Source of the DNA: Bog-473 sp963850095
GTDB lineage: Bacteria > Actinomycetota > Acidimicrobiia > Acidimicrobiales > RAAP-2
Length of the DNA: 64,000 bases
Reading direction: 5' to 3'
Assembly (NCBI GenBank): GCA_963850095.1
Contig: CAWKJX010000004.1
Coordinates: forward strand, 124,001 to 188,000
Shown: piece by piece, positions 43,568 through 52,661 of the stretch
Position numbering within the stretch: position 1 is the first letter of the stretch
Layout of the letters: every line of letters starts with the position of its first letter
The notes under the pieces: model-generated
What the model was told of the DNA's origin: nothing
What the model saw: only the letters and a program-made list of their open reading frames with translations
The model's database searches: none
Program-made: the position numbers and the translations under genes

Positions 43568-45061
43568 GTGACCACACACGTCGAGGATGTCACGACCGGC
43601 GTCGGCCTGCTCATCGACGGCGGTGTCGAGGCCGGCGGCAACGGCACCTATCCGGTGACCAACCCGGCCCGGCCGGGCGAGGTGGTCCTCGAGGCCCCGT
43701 CGACCTCGCCGGCGCAACTGGACCGGGCGGTGGAGGCGGCCCGCCGTTCCCAGCCGGCCTGGGCGGCGTTGCCCGCGGGGGAGCGCGCCGCCAGGGTCGT
43801 CGCCGCGGCCGAGGCAGGCGTGGCCGCCGTCGAAGCGGGCGACCTGTCCCGTCTGCTCACCCGCGAGCACGGGAAGACCCAACTCGAGTCGGTCTTCGAC
43901 ACCGCCACCATGGGCGGCATGGCCGCCGCCTTCGCGCCGCTGGTGGGCGAGGCGCTCGCGCCCCGCGAGCTGAGCGGCGGCGCCACCCGCGTCGAATGGG
44001 TACCCCACGGCGTGGTGGCCGCAATTTTGCCCTTCAACTGGCCGGTGTCGGTCATGGCCAACAAGGCCGTGCCCGCCCTACTGGCCGGCAACAGCGTCGT
44101 CGTCAAGGCGCCGCCGACCTGTCCGGGCACCGTGTTGCTGGTGGCGGCGGCAATGGCGGAAGCGCTGCCGCCGGGGGTCCTCAACGTCGTCAACGGCCCG
44201 GGCGCCGAGCTGGGGGCCGCGCTGGTGGCCCACCCCGACGTCGACATGGTCTCGTTCACCGGGGGTGTGGGCACCGGGCAGGCCGTCATGGCCGCCGCGG
44301 CCGCCACCACCCGGCCCGTCGTGCTCGAACTCGGCGGCAACGACGCCGCCATAATCGCTCCCGACGTGACCGTCGACGCGGCGCTGGCCGACCGACTGAC
44401 CGATGCGGCGTTCGTCACCAGTGGACAGGTCTGCATGGCGGTAAAGCGCCTCTACGTGCACCGTGACCGCCTGGAGCAGACGGTGGACGCGCTGGCCGCC
44501 CGCCTGGCCGCCGAGGTGGTGGGCGACGGCCTGGCCGAGGAGGTCACCATGGGCCCGGTGCACACCGCCGCGGCGCGCGACCGGGTCGAGCTCATGCTCG
44601 AGGAGGCCGAGCAGCGCGGCGCCGCCGTGCTGCGCCCGGGACGGCTGCGGACCGAGGACGAGGGTGCCGGGGGCTATTTCGTGTCGCCGGCGCTGGTGGT
44701 GGCACCGCCGGCGGACTCGAGCATCGTGCGCCTGGAGCAGTTCGCGCCGGCGTTGCCGGTCATTCCTTACGACGACATCGACGACGCCGTCGATGCGGCC
44801 AACGACACCCCGTTCGGATTGTGCGCGTCGGTGTGGAGCAACGACGCCGAGCGGGCGTCGGACGTGGCGTCCCGACTGGTAGCGGGCACGGTGTTCGTCA
44901 ACGCGCACGGCATTTCGGCCATCGACATGTACGCGCCGATGGGCGGCTGGAGGCAGTCCGGCTTCGGTGTCGAGCTGGGGACCGAGGGCATGCAGGCCTT
45001 CGCCCGCCCGCGGGTCCGGGTCCGTCGGCCGGGGCCGGCCGAGCAGGGGTCGACGTCGTGA
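43568..45061 (+). CDS. NAD(P)-dependent aldehyde dehydrogenase
   Basis: 497 residues of the ALDH superfamily. Catalytic Cys289 is in SGQVCMAVKR, the general base Glu254 in VLELGGNDAAI, and the cofactor-binding GPGAELGAALVAHPDVDMVS and SFTGGVGTGQAVM lie between. It oxidises an aldehyde to an acid. The GTG start follows site 2 by 29 nt. Its stop overlaps the next start (GTGA), so it is co-translated with the D-aminoacylase-like gene. Confidence 0.93.
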   Translation: MTTHVEDVTTGVGLLIDGGVEAGGNGTYPVTNPARPGEVVLEAPSTSPAQLDRAVEAARRSQPAWAALPAGERAARVVAAAEAGVAAVEAGDLSRLLTREHGKTQLESVFDTATMGGMAAAFAPLVGEALAPRELSGGATRVEWVPHGVVAAILPFNWPVSVMANKAVPALLAGNSVVVKAPPTCPGTVLLVAAAMAEALPPGVLNVVNGPGAELGAALVAHPDVDMVSFTGGVGTGQAVMAAAAATTRPVVLELGGNDAAIIAPDVTVDAALADRLTDAAFVTSGQVCMAVKRLYVHRDRLEQTVDALAARLAAEVVGDGLAEEVTMGPVHTAAARDRVELMLEEAEQRGAAVLRPGRLRTEDEGAGGYFVSPALVVAPPADSSIVRLEQFAPALPVIPYDDIDDAVDAANDTPFGLCASVWSNDAERASDVASRLVAGTVFVNAHGISAIDMYAPMGGWRQSGFGVELGTEGMQAFARPRVRVRRPGPAEQGSTS

Positions 45062-46800
45062 CGGTCGCCCTCCGCGGCGGGACGGTCGTGGACGGCACCG
45101 GGGCGGCGCCCGTGCGCGCCGACGTCCTGCTCGAAGGTCCCCGGGTGGAGGCCATCGGGCCCGGTGTCGGAGCTGGAGCCGACACGGTCATCGACGCCGC
45201 TGGACTGCTGGTGGCGCCGGGCTTCGTCGACCTGCACACCCACTACGACGCCCAACTCTTCTGGGACTCCAACGCCAGCCCGTCGCCACTGCACGGCGTC
45301 ACGACCGTGCTGGGCGGCAACTGCGGCTTTTCGCTGGCGCCGCTGGCGCCCGAGCACGCGGACTACATCAGCCGGATGATGGCCCGGGTCGAGGGTATGC
45401 CCCTGGCCGCGCTGCAGGCCGGACTGCCCTGGGACTGGGGGTCCTTCGGCGATTGGCTGGGGCGCCTCGACGGCCGCATTGCCGTGAACGCCGGCTTCCT
45501 GGTCGGCCACTCCACGCTGCGCCGACTCGTCATGGGCGAGCGGGCCGTCGGCGGCGCGGCCAACCCGGCTGACCTGGACGCCATGGTGGCCGCACTGCAC
45601 GCCGCGTTGGGCGAGGGGGCGCTCGGCTTTTCCACCTCACAGGTGCACACGCACAACGACGGGGACGGACAGCCCGTACCGTCGCGTGCCGCGGCGCGAG
45701 AAGAGATGGAGCGACTGGCCGCGGCCGTCAGGGAGCACGAGGGGACGACCGTCGAACTGATCGTCCCCGGCTGCCTGAACGGGTTCACCGACGACGAGAT
45801 CGACTTCCTCGCTCGCATGTCACTGCTGGCCGACCGGCCGGTGAACTGGAACGTGCTCGGCGTCTCGGCCATGAATCCGGACGGAGCCTGGAGCCAGCTC
45901 GGCGCCGGGACGGCTGCCGCCGCGCGCGGCGCCACCGTGGTGGCGCTCACCCTTCCGCACACAATGCAGCTACGCCTCAGCTTCGAGCACGGAGCCATCC
46001 TCGACGGCCTGCCGGGCTGGCGCGAGGTGTTCGCACTCCCCGTCGAGGAGCGTATGGCCGCGCTGTCGGACCCGGAGACCCGGCGCCGCCTGGACGCCGG
46101 GTCGCAGTCGGACGAGGCGGGCATTCTGCGTCATCTGGCGGTATGGGAGCGGCTCATCTTCGAGGAGACGTTCGCTCCGGAGAACGCCGGGGTCGAGGGC
46201 CGCTCGGTAGGCCAGGTGGCCACCGAACGCGGCGTGACGCCTTTCGACGCGCTGCTCGACGTCGTGGTGGCCGACCGCCTGCGCACCGGACTGCGGCCGC
46301 CCATCGGCGAGTCCGAGGAGGACTGGGTCTTGCGGGCAAAGGCCTGGCAGGACCCGAGAGCGATCGTCGGGGGCTCCGACGCCGGGGCGCACCTCGACAC
46401 CATGTGCGGTGCCATCTACTCGACCTCCATGCTGGGCGACGGCGTGCGCGCCCGCGGGTTGCTCAGCTGGGAGGAGGCCGTGCGACAGCTGACCGACATC
46501 CCGGCCCGTCTCTACGGGCTGCGGGACCGGGGTCGCCTGGTACCCGGTGCCTTCGCCGACGTCGTGGCCTTCGACCCGGCCAGCATCGGCCACGGAGCCG
46601 TACGCACCCGCAACGACCTCCCGGGCGGGGCGAGCCGCCTCTATGCCGACGCCGTGGGCGTGGCCCATGTCCTGGTCAACGGGACCGAAATCGTGCGCGC
46701 CGGCGAGTTCACCGGTGCTGTCCCGGGGCGGGTCCTGCGGTCGGGAACCGACACCGACACCGTGCACGCCGGAGCCGACTGGGCCGGCGCGGCCGCCTGA
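45058..46800 (+). CDS. D-aminoacylase-like amidohydrolase (second copy)
   Basis: 580 residues. VALRGGTVVDGTGAAPVRAD, VDLHTHYDAQLFWDSNASPS with HxH, and IVGGSDAGAHLDTMCGAIYS are the metal-site motifs shared with the protein at 34779. The GTG at 45058 (GTGA overlap with ALDH) is preferred to longer frames that would run inside the ALDH gene. The ALDH plus amidohydrolase order suggests release of an amine or acid followed by aldehyde oxidation (inference). Confidence 0.87.
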   Translation: MTVALRGGTVVDGTGAAPVRADVLLEGPRVEAIGPGVGAGADTVIDAAGLLVAPGFVDLHTHYDAQLFWDSNASPSPLHGVTTVLGGNCGFSLAPLAPEHADYISRMMARVEGMPLAALQAGLPWDWGSFGDWLGRLDGRIAVNAGFLVGHSTLRRLVMGERAVGGAANPADLDAMVAALHAALGEGALGFSTSQVHTHNDGDGQPVPSRAAAREEMERLAAAVREHEGTTVELIVPGCLNGFTDDEIDFLARMSLLADRPVNWNVLGVSAMNPDGAWSQLGAGTAAAARGATVVALTLPHTMQLRLSFEHGAILDGLPGWREVFALPVEERMAALSDPETRRRLDAGSQSDEAGILRHLAVWERLIFEETFAPENAGVEGRSVGQVATERGVTPFDALLDVVVADRLRTGLRPPIGESEEDWVLRAKAWQDPRAIVGGSDAGAHLDTMCGAIYSTSMLGDGVRARGLLSWEEAVRQLTDIPARLYGLRDRGRLVPGAFADVVAFDPASIGHGAVRTRNDLPGGASRLYADAVGVAHVLVNGTEIVRAGEFTGAVPGRVLRSGTDTDTVHAGADWAGAAA

Positions 46801-46803
46801 GCG

Positions 46804-47533
46804 CTACAGCAACCTGGTGTCGAGCGCCGTTTCACGCGTCGTGTCGCCCTGGCGCGTCAGCGAGTACGCCACCTTGCCCTCCACCTCGGTGAAGGCGTCC
46901 TGGAGCTCGGTGCCGAAGAACACGAGCCCGGTGCCGTTCTCGGTGGCATAGCCGTCGGGGAGTGCCCCCTCGGCGATCAGGCGGTGGATGAGGGGACGCC
47001 GTTGCTCCTCGGCGTCGTGGTGCGGGCTGTTGGAGTACGGGAGGAAGGCCAGCCCATCGGTGACCAGCCGCAGGGTCGGACCGAAGGAGTCGGTGGTCCC
47101 CCCGACGTGCCAGCAGAGCGATCCGGCCGACACGCCCTTCAGCACGACGCCGGCCTCCCAGCACTTCGCGGAGGATCACGTCGAGCCCGTGCAGGCGCCA
47201 GAGCGCCAGCAGGTTGGCCGTGCTGCCGCCCCCGACCCAGATCACGTCCTGGGCCAACAGATGGGCGCGCATGTCCGGCACGTTGGGCATGGGGAACAGC
47301 ACCAGGTGCGAGCTGATGAAGCCGATTTTGGCGAAGGCGTTGTGGTCCACTGCGAGGCGTGCTGCATCGTCGCCCAGCGCGGTACCGATGATGCAGAGCT
47401 TGGGGTGCGGCCCCGCGCCGGCCAGGTCGGCGGCCAACCGGTAGGACGGCCCGGGACGGAAGTTCATCGGATTGGGCCCGTCAGGCTGGAAACCGATGGA
47501 CGTGGCGACAATGGTCGGTTGGCGCGCCGGCAT
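46804..47533 (-). CDS. Peptidase E-like (S51 family) protein, one frameshift
   Basis: About 242 residues in two frames: IVATSIGFQPDGPNPMNFRP and DVIWVGGGSTANLLALWRLH in the first, VVLKGVSAGSLCWHVGG and ENGTGLVFFGTELQDAFTEV in the second. GVSAGS contains the nucleophilic serine of S51 dipeptidase E. The two join if one A is removed at 47165-47166 (GAAG to GAG), which gives EC-WEAG-VVLKG. The family cleaves Asp-X dipeptides or acts on small acyl peptides. Confidence 0.83.
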
Positions 47534-47534
47534 G

Positions 47535-48518
47535 TCAGCCGCTGAGAACCTCGGGGTTCACAATGTGCAGCGGCCGCGCGCCGGCCATCAGACGGCACAG
47601 GTCCTCGGCGATGGTGCGCGTGTGGTTGCTCTCCGTGTCGTACGTGGCGCCGCCGATGTGCGGGGTCAGCACGACCTGGGGGAACGTCGTGAGCGGGTGG
47701 TCGGTGGCCAGGATCTCACCTTCGAAGTGGTCGAGCCCGGCCGAGCCCACCTTGCCCGACGCCAGCGCGGCCACCAGAGCGTCCGTGTCGTGGATCTTCG
47801 CCCGGGCCGTGTTCAGGTAGACGACCCCGTCGCGCATTTTGGCGAACGCGTCGGCGTCGATCATGCCCGTGGTCTCCGCCGTCACCGGGGCGTGGATGGA
47901 GATGATGTCGGACCGGGCGAACAGGTCGTCCAGCGTGCTCGTGGCGTCCGGGGCATAGGGGTCGTAGGCCAGCACCTCCATGCCCAGCCCCCGCAGGCGC
48001 CAGCGCAGGGCTCGCCCGACGGCACCGAGACCAACCAGGCCGACCGTCTTGCCGGCCAGCTCCCAGGCCCGGTAGCGCTGGTAGGGGATTTTGCCGTCAC
48101 GGTAGATCTCGCCTTCCCGCACGTCCTTGTCGGCCGGCACCACGCCGCGAGTGGCGGCGAAGAGGAGTGCGACGGCCAGCTCGGCCACGGCGTCGGCATT
48201 GCGTCCGGGCGCTCTCAGCACCGGCACGCCGGCGGCGGTGGCCGCCGGCACGTCGACGTTGTTCGGGTCGCCGCGGCAGCTGCAGACGGCAAGGATGGGC
48301 TGCTCGTAGAGCTCGGCGCCGCAGACGTCGCCCTCCACGATCACGATGGTCGCCTGCTCGGCGGCGACCCGCTCGGCCAGTTGCTGGGCGTTGTAGATGC
48401 GCAGAGTGGGCTGGTCCAGCCACGAATCGAGGACGAGGTCCGCCAGCTGGTGGAGCAGATCGAGGCCGGGACCGCTGACAGCGGCGGTCACGAGGGCCTT
48501 CGGGCGGGGGGACGTCAT
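47535..48518 (-). CDS. D-isomer-specific 2-hydroxyacid dehydrogenase
   Basis: 327 residues. The NAD-binding motif is KTVGLVGLGAVGRALRWRL near residue 150; DIISIHAPVTAETTGMID, VVYLNTARAKIHDTDALV and VVLTPHIGGATYDTES hold the substrate-site Arg and His of the SerA-like family. GAGAGGAGAAG lies just upstream of the ATG at 48518. It diverges from the FGGY kinase gene across a spacer with operator-like site 3. The pairing suggests use of a hydroxy acid or sugar acid. Confidence 0.9.
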   Translation of the reverse strand: MTSPRPKALVTAAVSGPGLDLLHQLADLVLDSWLDQPTLRIYNAQQLAERVAAEQATIVIVEGDVCGAELYEQPILAVCSCRGDPNNVDVPAATAAGVPVLRAPGRNADAVAELAVALLFAATRGVVPADKDVREGEIYRDGKIPYQRYRAWELAGKTVGLVGLGAVGRALRWRLRGLGMEVLAYDPYAPDATSTLDDLFARSDIISIHAPVTAETTGMIDADAFAKMRDGVVYLNTARAKIHDTDALVAALASGKVGSAGLDHFEGEILATDHPLTTFPQVVLTPHIGGATYDTESNHTRTIAEDLCRLMAGARPLHIVNPEVLSG

Positions 48519-48568
48519 GGGCGTGAACTTCTCCTCTCGGGGCGGGCGTCGTCCATAATGACGGATCA

Positions 48569-48582
48569 TGACACCCGTGTCA
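48569..48582 (+). promoter_or_regulatory. Operator-like element, site 3 (TGACACCCGTGTCA)
   Basis: The most symmetric of the five TGAC-N6-GTCA copies: six of seven base pairs match. It lies in the 69-bp divergent spacer between the 2-hydroxyacid dehydrogenase and the FGGY kinase genes, ending 5 nt before the preferred kinase start. Confidence 0.6.
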
Positions 48583-48587
48583 GATTC

Positions 48588-49979
48588 GTGAGCGCCTCGC
48601 CGCGCACCGTCACCGTCGGCGTCGACGTGGGCACCACTTCGGTGAAGGCGGTGGCGGTCGACGAGGAAGGAGTCGTCGTCGCCCGCAGCCGGGTGCCCCA
48701 CAAAGTGGTGGCGCCCGAGCCCGACGTCCTGCGCCACGACGCCAAGCGGGCCTGGCGGGCCGGGCCCCGCAAGGCGTTCGACGCGGTGGCGGGGGAGCTG
48801 TCCGCCGCCGGCCATCGCCTGGCCGGCGTGGCGGTCTCGTCCATGGTGCCCTCGCTGACCGCCGTCGGGCGCCAGGGCACACCCGTGCTGCCGGGCCTGC
48901 TCTACGGCGACCGGGAGGGTCGGGCCCCCTCGGCCTCGCACGAGGAACTGCTGCCCGGCACCATGCACGATGCCGAGGGCTTCCTGCGCTGGGCGGCGGC
49001 GTCGGCCCCGGGTGCCCACGGCTACTGGCCGTGCCAGGCCGTCGCCACCTACGCACTGTCCGGTGTGCCGGCGATCGACACCGCGGTGACGACGTCCATG
49101 GCCGGGTTGCACACGCGCGGCCAATGGAACGCCGAGCTGCTCGGTCAGATCGGGGTCGAGGCGTCGCAGATGCCGGTCGTGGTGCCGATGTGCGAGGCGG
49201 CGGGCACGCTGCCGGACAGCGACACGGTGTTCACCGGGGGCACCATCGACGCCATGGGCGATCAGATCGTCGCCGGTGCGTCCCAGCCCGGTGACGTGCT
49301 CGTGATCTTCGGGGCCACGCTCATTACGTGGGCGGTGACGGAGGAGTGGGTGACGGTCCCCGGCCTCATCAGCTTCCCGCACACCACGCCGGGCCGCTTC
49401 CTCATCGGCGGGCCGAGCAACGCCGGCGCGCTCTTCGTCGACTGGGCGCGACACCTCCTGCGGGGATCCCCGAAGCCCGGGCCCGACCGCGAGCGCCTCG
49501 AGCCGCGGCTCGGCCGTCCCGATCGGGTGCCCGTCTGGCTGCCGTACGTGCGGGGCGAGCGCACCCCGTTCGAGGATCACACGCTGCGCTCGAACCTCTA
49601 CGGCCTCGACATCGGGACCGACGCGGCGGCGCTCGAACGAGCGGCGTTCGAGGCCAGCGGCTTCGTCATCCGGCGGCTGCTCGACCTCTCGGGTGTCCCG
49701 ACGACCCGCATCGTCGCCAGTGGTGGCGGCTCCCGCGTGACGGCCTGGATGGCGGCCGTGGCCGACGCCACCAACCTCCCCGTCGACACGGTCGCCGTGC
49801 CCGAGGGTGCCGCGCGCGGCGCCGCCTACTTCGCCCGGATGGCGGCGGGGCTGGAACAGACCCTCGACGGCTCGGAGCGGTGGGCCGGTGTCGGTCGCCG
49901 CATCGAGCCCGAACCGGCCTGGGTGCGGGCGACGGGTGTGCGCTACGAGAAGTTCAGGGAGATGGGGACGGGCGCGTAG
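48588..49979 (+). CDS. FGGY-family carbohydrate kinase
   Basis: 463 residues. VTVGVDVGTTSVKAVAVDEE is the ASKHA phosphate-1 motif; GVAVSSMVPSLTAVG, FGATLITWAVTEEW and VASGGGSRVTAWMAAVADAT complete the kinase fold. It phosphorylates a sugar or polyol. GTG 48588 is preferred because an in-frame ATG at 48558 would put the operator inside the gene; neither has a clear ribosome binding site. The divergent hydroxyacid dehydrogenase probably acts in the same pathway. Confidence 0.88.
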   Translation: MSASPRTVTVGVDVGTTSVKAVAVDEEGVVVARSRVPHKVVAPEPDVLRHDAKRAWRAGPRKAFDAVAGELSAAGHRLAGVAVSSMVPSLTAVGRQGTPVLPGLLYGDREGRAPSASHEELLPGTMHDAEGFLRWAAASAPGAHGYWPCQAVATYALSGVPAIDTAVTTSMAGLHTRGQWNAELLGQIGVEASQMPVVVPMCEAAGTLPDSDTVFTGGTIDAMGDQIVAGASQPGDVLVIFGATLITWAVTEEWVTVPGLISFPHTTPGRFLIGGPSNAGALFVDWARHLLRGSPKPGPDRERLEPRLGRPDRVPVWLPYVRGERTPFEDHTLRSNLYGLDIGTDAAALERAAFEASGFVIRRLLDLSGVPTTRIVASGGGSRVTAWMAAVADATNLPVDTVAVPEGAARGAAYFARMAAGLEQTLDGSERWAGVGRRIEPEPAWVRATGVRYEKFREMGTGA

Positions 49980-49982
49980 GTC

Positions 49983-51221
49983 TCAGCCGTTGGGCGTGAA
50001 GGCGACCTTGAGCGCGCCGCTGCGGTCCTGGCGTGCCAACGCCTTGAGAGCGGGCCACCATTCCTCCAGGGCGAAGCGGTGTGTCAGCATCGGGGTGATG
50101 TCGAGCCGGCCGTCGGCCACCAGCTCGAGGTAGTGGGCGATGGCGTGTTGGCGCTTACCGTCGAACTCTTCCATCCCGAAGGCATTGGAGCCGGCCAGGG
50201 TGATCTCCTTGAAGTAGATGGGGGTCGACTCCCAGCGCTCGGGCGTGGCCACCCCGGTGTAGACCAGGCGCCCCCGCTCGGCCAGGACGCGCACGCCCAC
50301 CTCGAGGGTCTCCCCCTTGGCGATGGAGTCGTAGACCACGTCGATGTGGCCGGGATGGGTCACCGGCAGGCCGTCCAGCGCGGGGTACAGGACGGCTCCC
50401 GACCAGGCGGCCAGCTCCTCGACCAGCGCCGACCTCGGCTCGTGAGCGAAGACGGCCGCAGCGCCGAAGCGCCGGGCCATGTCCCGCTGGGCCTCGAAGC
50501 GGGCCACCACGCCCACCTCCACCTCGGGATACAGGGTGCGCAAAATGGCGACGCTGGTCAGGCCCAGCGCGCCGGCTCCGTAGACGAGCACGCGGCCGGA
50601 GGGCGGCGGCGGATGGCGGACGATGGCATGGAAGGAGACGGAGAACGGGTCGGCCAGGACGGCGGCTTCGTCGGACACGCCGTCGGGTACGGGGATCAGC
50701 ATCGAATCGTGCGCCGCCAGCCGCTCGGCCCAGGCTCCGGGCGCGTTGGTGATCACCCCGACGTGGACGCCGGGACCCAGGTCGCCCTTGGTGAAGCTCC
50801 AGCACAGGCTGAGGTCGCCGTCCCGGCACGGCGGGCACGGCGGGACGATGCCGCGTGGGCCACAGGTAAGCCACGGGTTCAGCACCACGCGCTGTCCGAC
50901 GTCCAACCCGCGTGCCTCAGGTCCGAGTGTGGTCACCTCGGCCACCACCTCGTGCCCCGGCACGTGCGGGAGCGAGGAGAAGGCGGCCATGGGGTTGTCG
51001 ATGTCGCCGGTGTTGAAGTCGCCCAGCACGAGCTTGGCGTCCGACCCGCAGATCCCCGAGAGGATCGGCTTGGTCAGCACCCAGTCGGGGCGGGCCAGCC
51101 GGGCGTCGGCGATCTCGTGGAGGCCGAACGGCATGCCGACCAGCGCGGCCTCCAGCTCGTCCTCGGGCGTCGGCCGCACATCGCCCTCCGCGGGCGGCGC
51201 GCCGAAGAGGAGTGCCTTCAC
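49983..51221 (-). CDS. Zinc-dependent alcohol dehydrogenase (MDR family)
   Basis: 412 residues. SGICGSDAKLV and LPHVPGHEVVAEV supply catalytic zinc ligands; PPCPPCRDGDLSLCWSF is a reduced structural-zinc loop; RVLVYGAGALGLTSVAIL binds NAD(P). A long N-terminal part (about 50 residues) precedes the GroES-like domain. Its GTG start overlaps the stop of the upstream SDR gene (GTGA), so the two dehydrogenases are co-translated. Confidence 0.92.
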   Translation of the reverse strand: MKALLFGAPPAEGDVRPTPEDELEAALVGMPFGLHEIADARLARPDWVLTKPILSGICGSDAKLVLGDFNTGDIDNPMAAFSSLPHVPGHEVVAEVTTLGPEARGLDVGQRVVLNPWLTCGPRGIVPPCPPCRDGDLSLCWSFTKGDLGPGVHVGVITNAPGAWAERLAAHDSMLIPVPDGVSDEAAVLADPFSVSFHAIVRHPPPPSGRVLVYGAGALGLTSVAILRTLYPEVEVGVVARFEAQRDMARRFGAAAVFAHEPRSALVEELAAWSGAVLYPALDGLPVTHPGHIDVVYDSIAKGETLEVGVRVLAERGRLVYTGVATPERWESTPIYFKEITLAGSNAFGMEEFDGKRQHAIAHYLELVADGRLDITPMLTHRFALEEWWPALKALARQDRSGALKVAFTPNG

Positions 51222-52020
51222 GAGGCGGCCCCTTCGCTCGCCGCCTGCTCCTTGAAGGCGCGCATGCCGGTGATGAACGTGTCGATGTCCGTGGTCTTCA
51301 TCTCAATGACCGCCTTCATGTCGGGCAGGTAGTGTTCGAAGCGCTCGCTGTCGATGGCGTCGACGATGGCGCCGGCGATCGACTCGGGCGACTCCTTGGG
51401 TCCGTCGTAGAGGGGCGGATCGTTGTCGGGTTGATCCCAAATTTCGGTGTCGATGGCGCCGGGGAGGATGAGCTTCACGGCCACCCCCGAGCCGTCCAGG
51501 TCGATGGCGGCCGACTCACTCCAGCCGGCCAAGGCGAACTTCGAACCCGAATAGGCGGCTTCGGTCGTGATGCCCAGTCGCCCGCCCAGGCTCGACACGT
51601 TGACGATGGTCCCGGTGCCGCGCTCGAGCATCCGCGGCAGCACGGCCAGGGCGATGGCGACCGGCGACAGGTAGTTGATGCGCATGGTCCGCTCCACCTC
51701 CGCCATGGTGAGACGGGTGACGTGGCGGCGCATGGGTACGGCGGCGTTGTTGATGACGACGTCGAGACCACCGAAGTGATCCCAGATATCGAGCGCCAGG
51801 GCGGCGGCATCGGTCGGGTCGGAGAGATCGGCTGCCCAGCGCTCCGAGCGGGGGGCGCCGTGGCGCGGCACTCGGCCAGGACCTGGTCGAGCCGTTCGGC
51901 GCGGCGGGCCACCAGCGCCACCGTGTCGCCGCGCCTGGCCAGCTCGCGAGCCACGGCCGCGCCGATGCCCGACGACGCACCGGTCACCAGGACCGTGCGA
52001 CCGCTTGCCGAAGGACTCAC
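51218..52020 (-). CDS. Short-chain dehydrogenase/reductase, one frameshift
   Basis: About 268 residues in two frames. The first: SGRTVLVTGASSGIGAAVAR and TVALVARRAERLDQVLAECR; the second: WAADLSDPTDAAALALDIWD, LDVVINNAAVPMRR, and the catalytic TIVNVSSLGGRLGITTEAAY with the YSGSK motif. The break is at the six-G run 51850-51855. The GTG at 52020 has GGGGAGG upstream. It starts a two-gene unit with the MDR dehydrogenase. Confidence 0.87.
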
Positions 52021-52094
52021 TCCGGGACCTCCCCAGTCGTGCCAGGAGACGCGGGCCGTGAGAGCCAACGGCGCAGGCCCACGCCCTGTTTCGG

Positions 52095-52169
52095 GGTGAG
52101 CGAGGGGTCTCGAACCCCCGACCTCCAGGACCACAACCTGGCGCTCTAACCAACTGAGCTACGCCCACC
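52095..52169 (-). tRNA. tRNA-His (GUG)
   Basis: Minus-strand cloverleaf with acceptor stem GTGGGCG/CGCTCAC, D-arm GTAGCTCAGTTGGTTAGAGC, anticodon stem CCAGG/CCTGG around TTGTGGT (anticodon GUG), and T-arm GGGGGTTCGAGACCCC. The extra G at position -1, required by tRNA-His, is at 52169. No CCA is encoded. Confidence 0.95.
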
Positions 52170-52485
52170 GAGGGGCACAAGTGTGGCACACCGCCTCGAG
52201 GGTGCCGGCACGCCTTCTGGCGTCCGTCCACCTTCGAGGACTCGTGGCGCCGCCCGCAGAGCGACCCACGTCCCGAACGTGCAAAACAGGTGTGCCCCGG
52301 GGGGCCGAGCTGACCGAGCCGACCGACTTCTCGTGCCTCACGCGGACCTGCGCTGCCCCGATGAGCATCGGCTCCAGGAAGATCGTCACGCCAAGCTCTT
52401 GCGCCGGCTCGGCTGCTTTCGGAACCCAGCGGTGGAACCTGCCCAACCCCTTGAAGAACTGACGAGAGCCTAGAATTCGGCCGCT
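52170..52485. other. Spacer between tRNA-His and tRNA-Arg
   Basis: About 316 bp between two divergent tRNA genes. No supported gene; the open frames here have no family signature. TAGAAT at 52471-52476 is a -10 box for tRNA-Arg, 9 nt before its first base. Confidence 0.6.
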
Positions 52486-52558
52486 GCCTCCGTAGCTCAG
52501 TGGATAGAGCGGCTGACTTCTAATCAGCGGGTCGCAGGTTCAAATCCTGCCGGGGGCG
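52486..52558 (+). tRNA. tRNA-Arg (UCU)
   Basis: Acceptor stem GCCTCCG/CGGGGGC, D-arm TAGCTCAGTGGATAGAGC, anticodon stem GCTGA/TCAGC with loop CTTCTAA (anticodon UCU, reads AGA/AGG), T-arm GCAGGTTCAAATCCTGC, discriminator G. A TAGAAT -10 box lies at 52471-52476. Confidence 0.95.
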
Positions 52559-52661
52559 CTTTCGGATCGGCCGGCCGTAGTGGTGGTACCACGAAGGTCG
52601 CTGAGGCTGGCTGCCTTGTGAGGGCCAAGGTGATCGACCACACTGCCGCCAGGAGGTCGTC

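Noticed and set aside
48476..48490. TGACAGCGGCGGTCA as a sixth operator copy
   Set aside because: The spacing is one base longer (15 bp) and it lies inside the coding region of the 2-hydroxyacid dehydrogenase.
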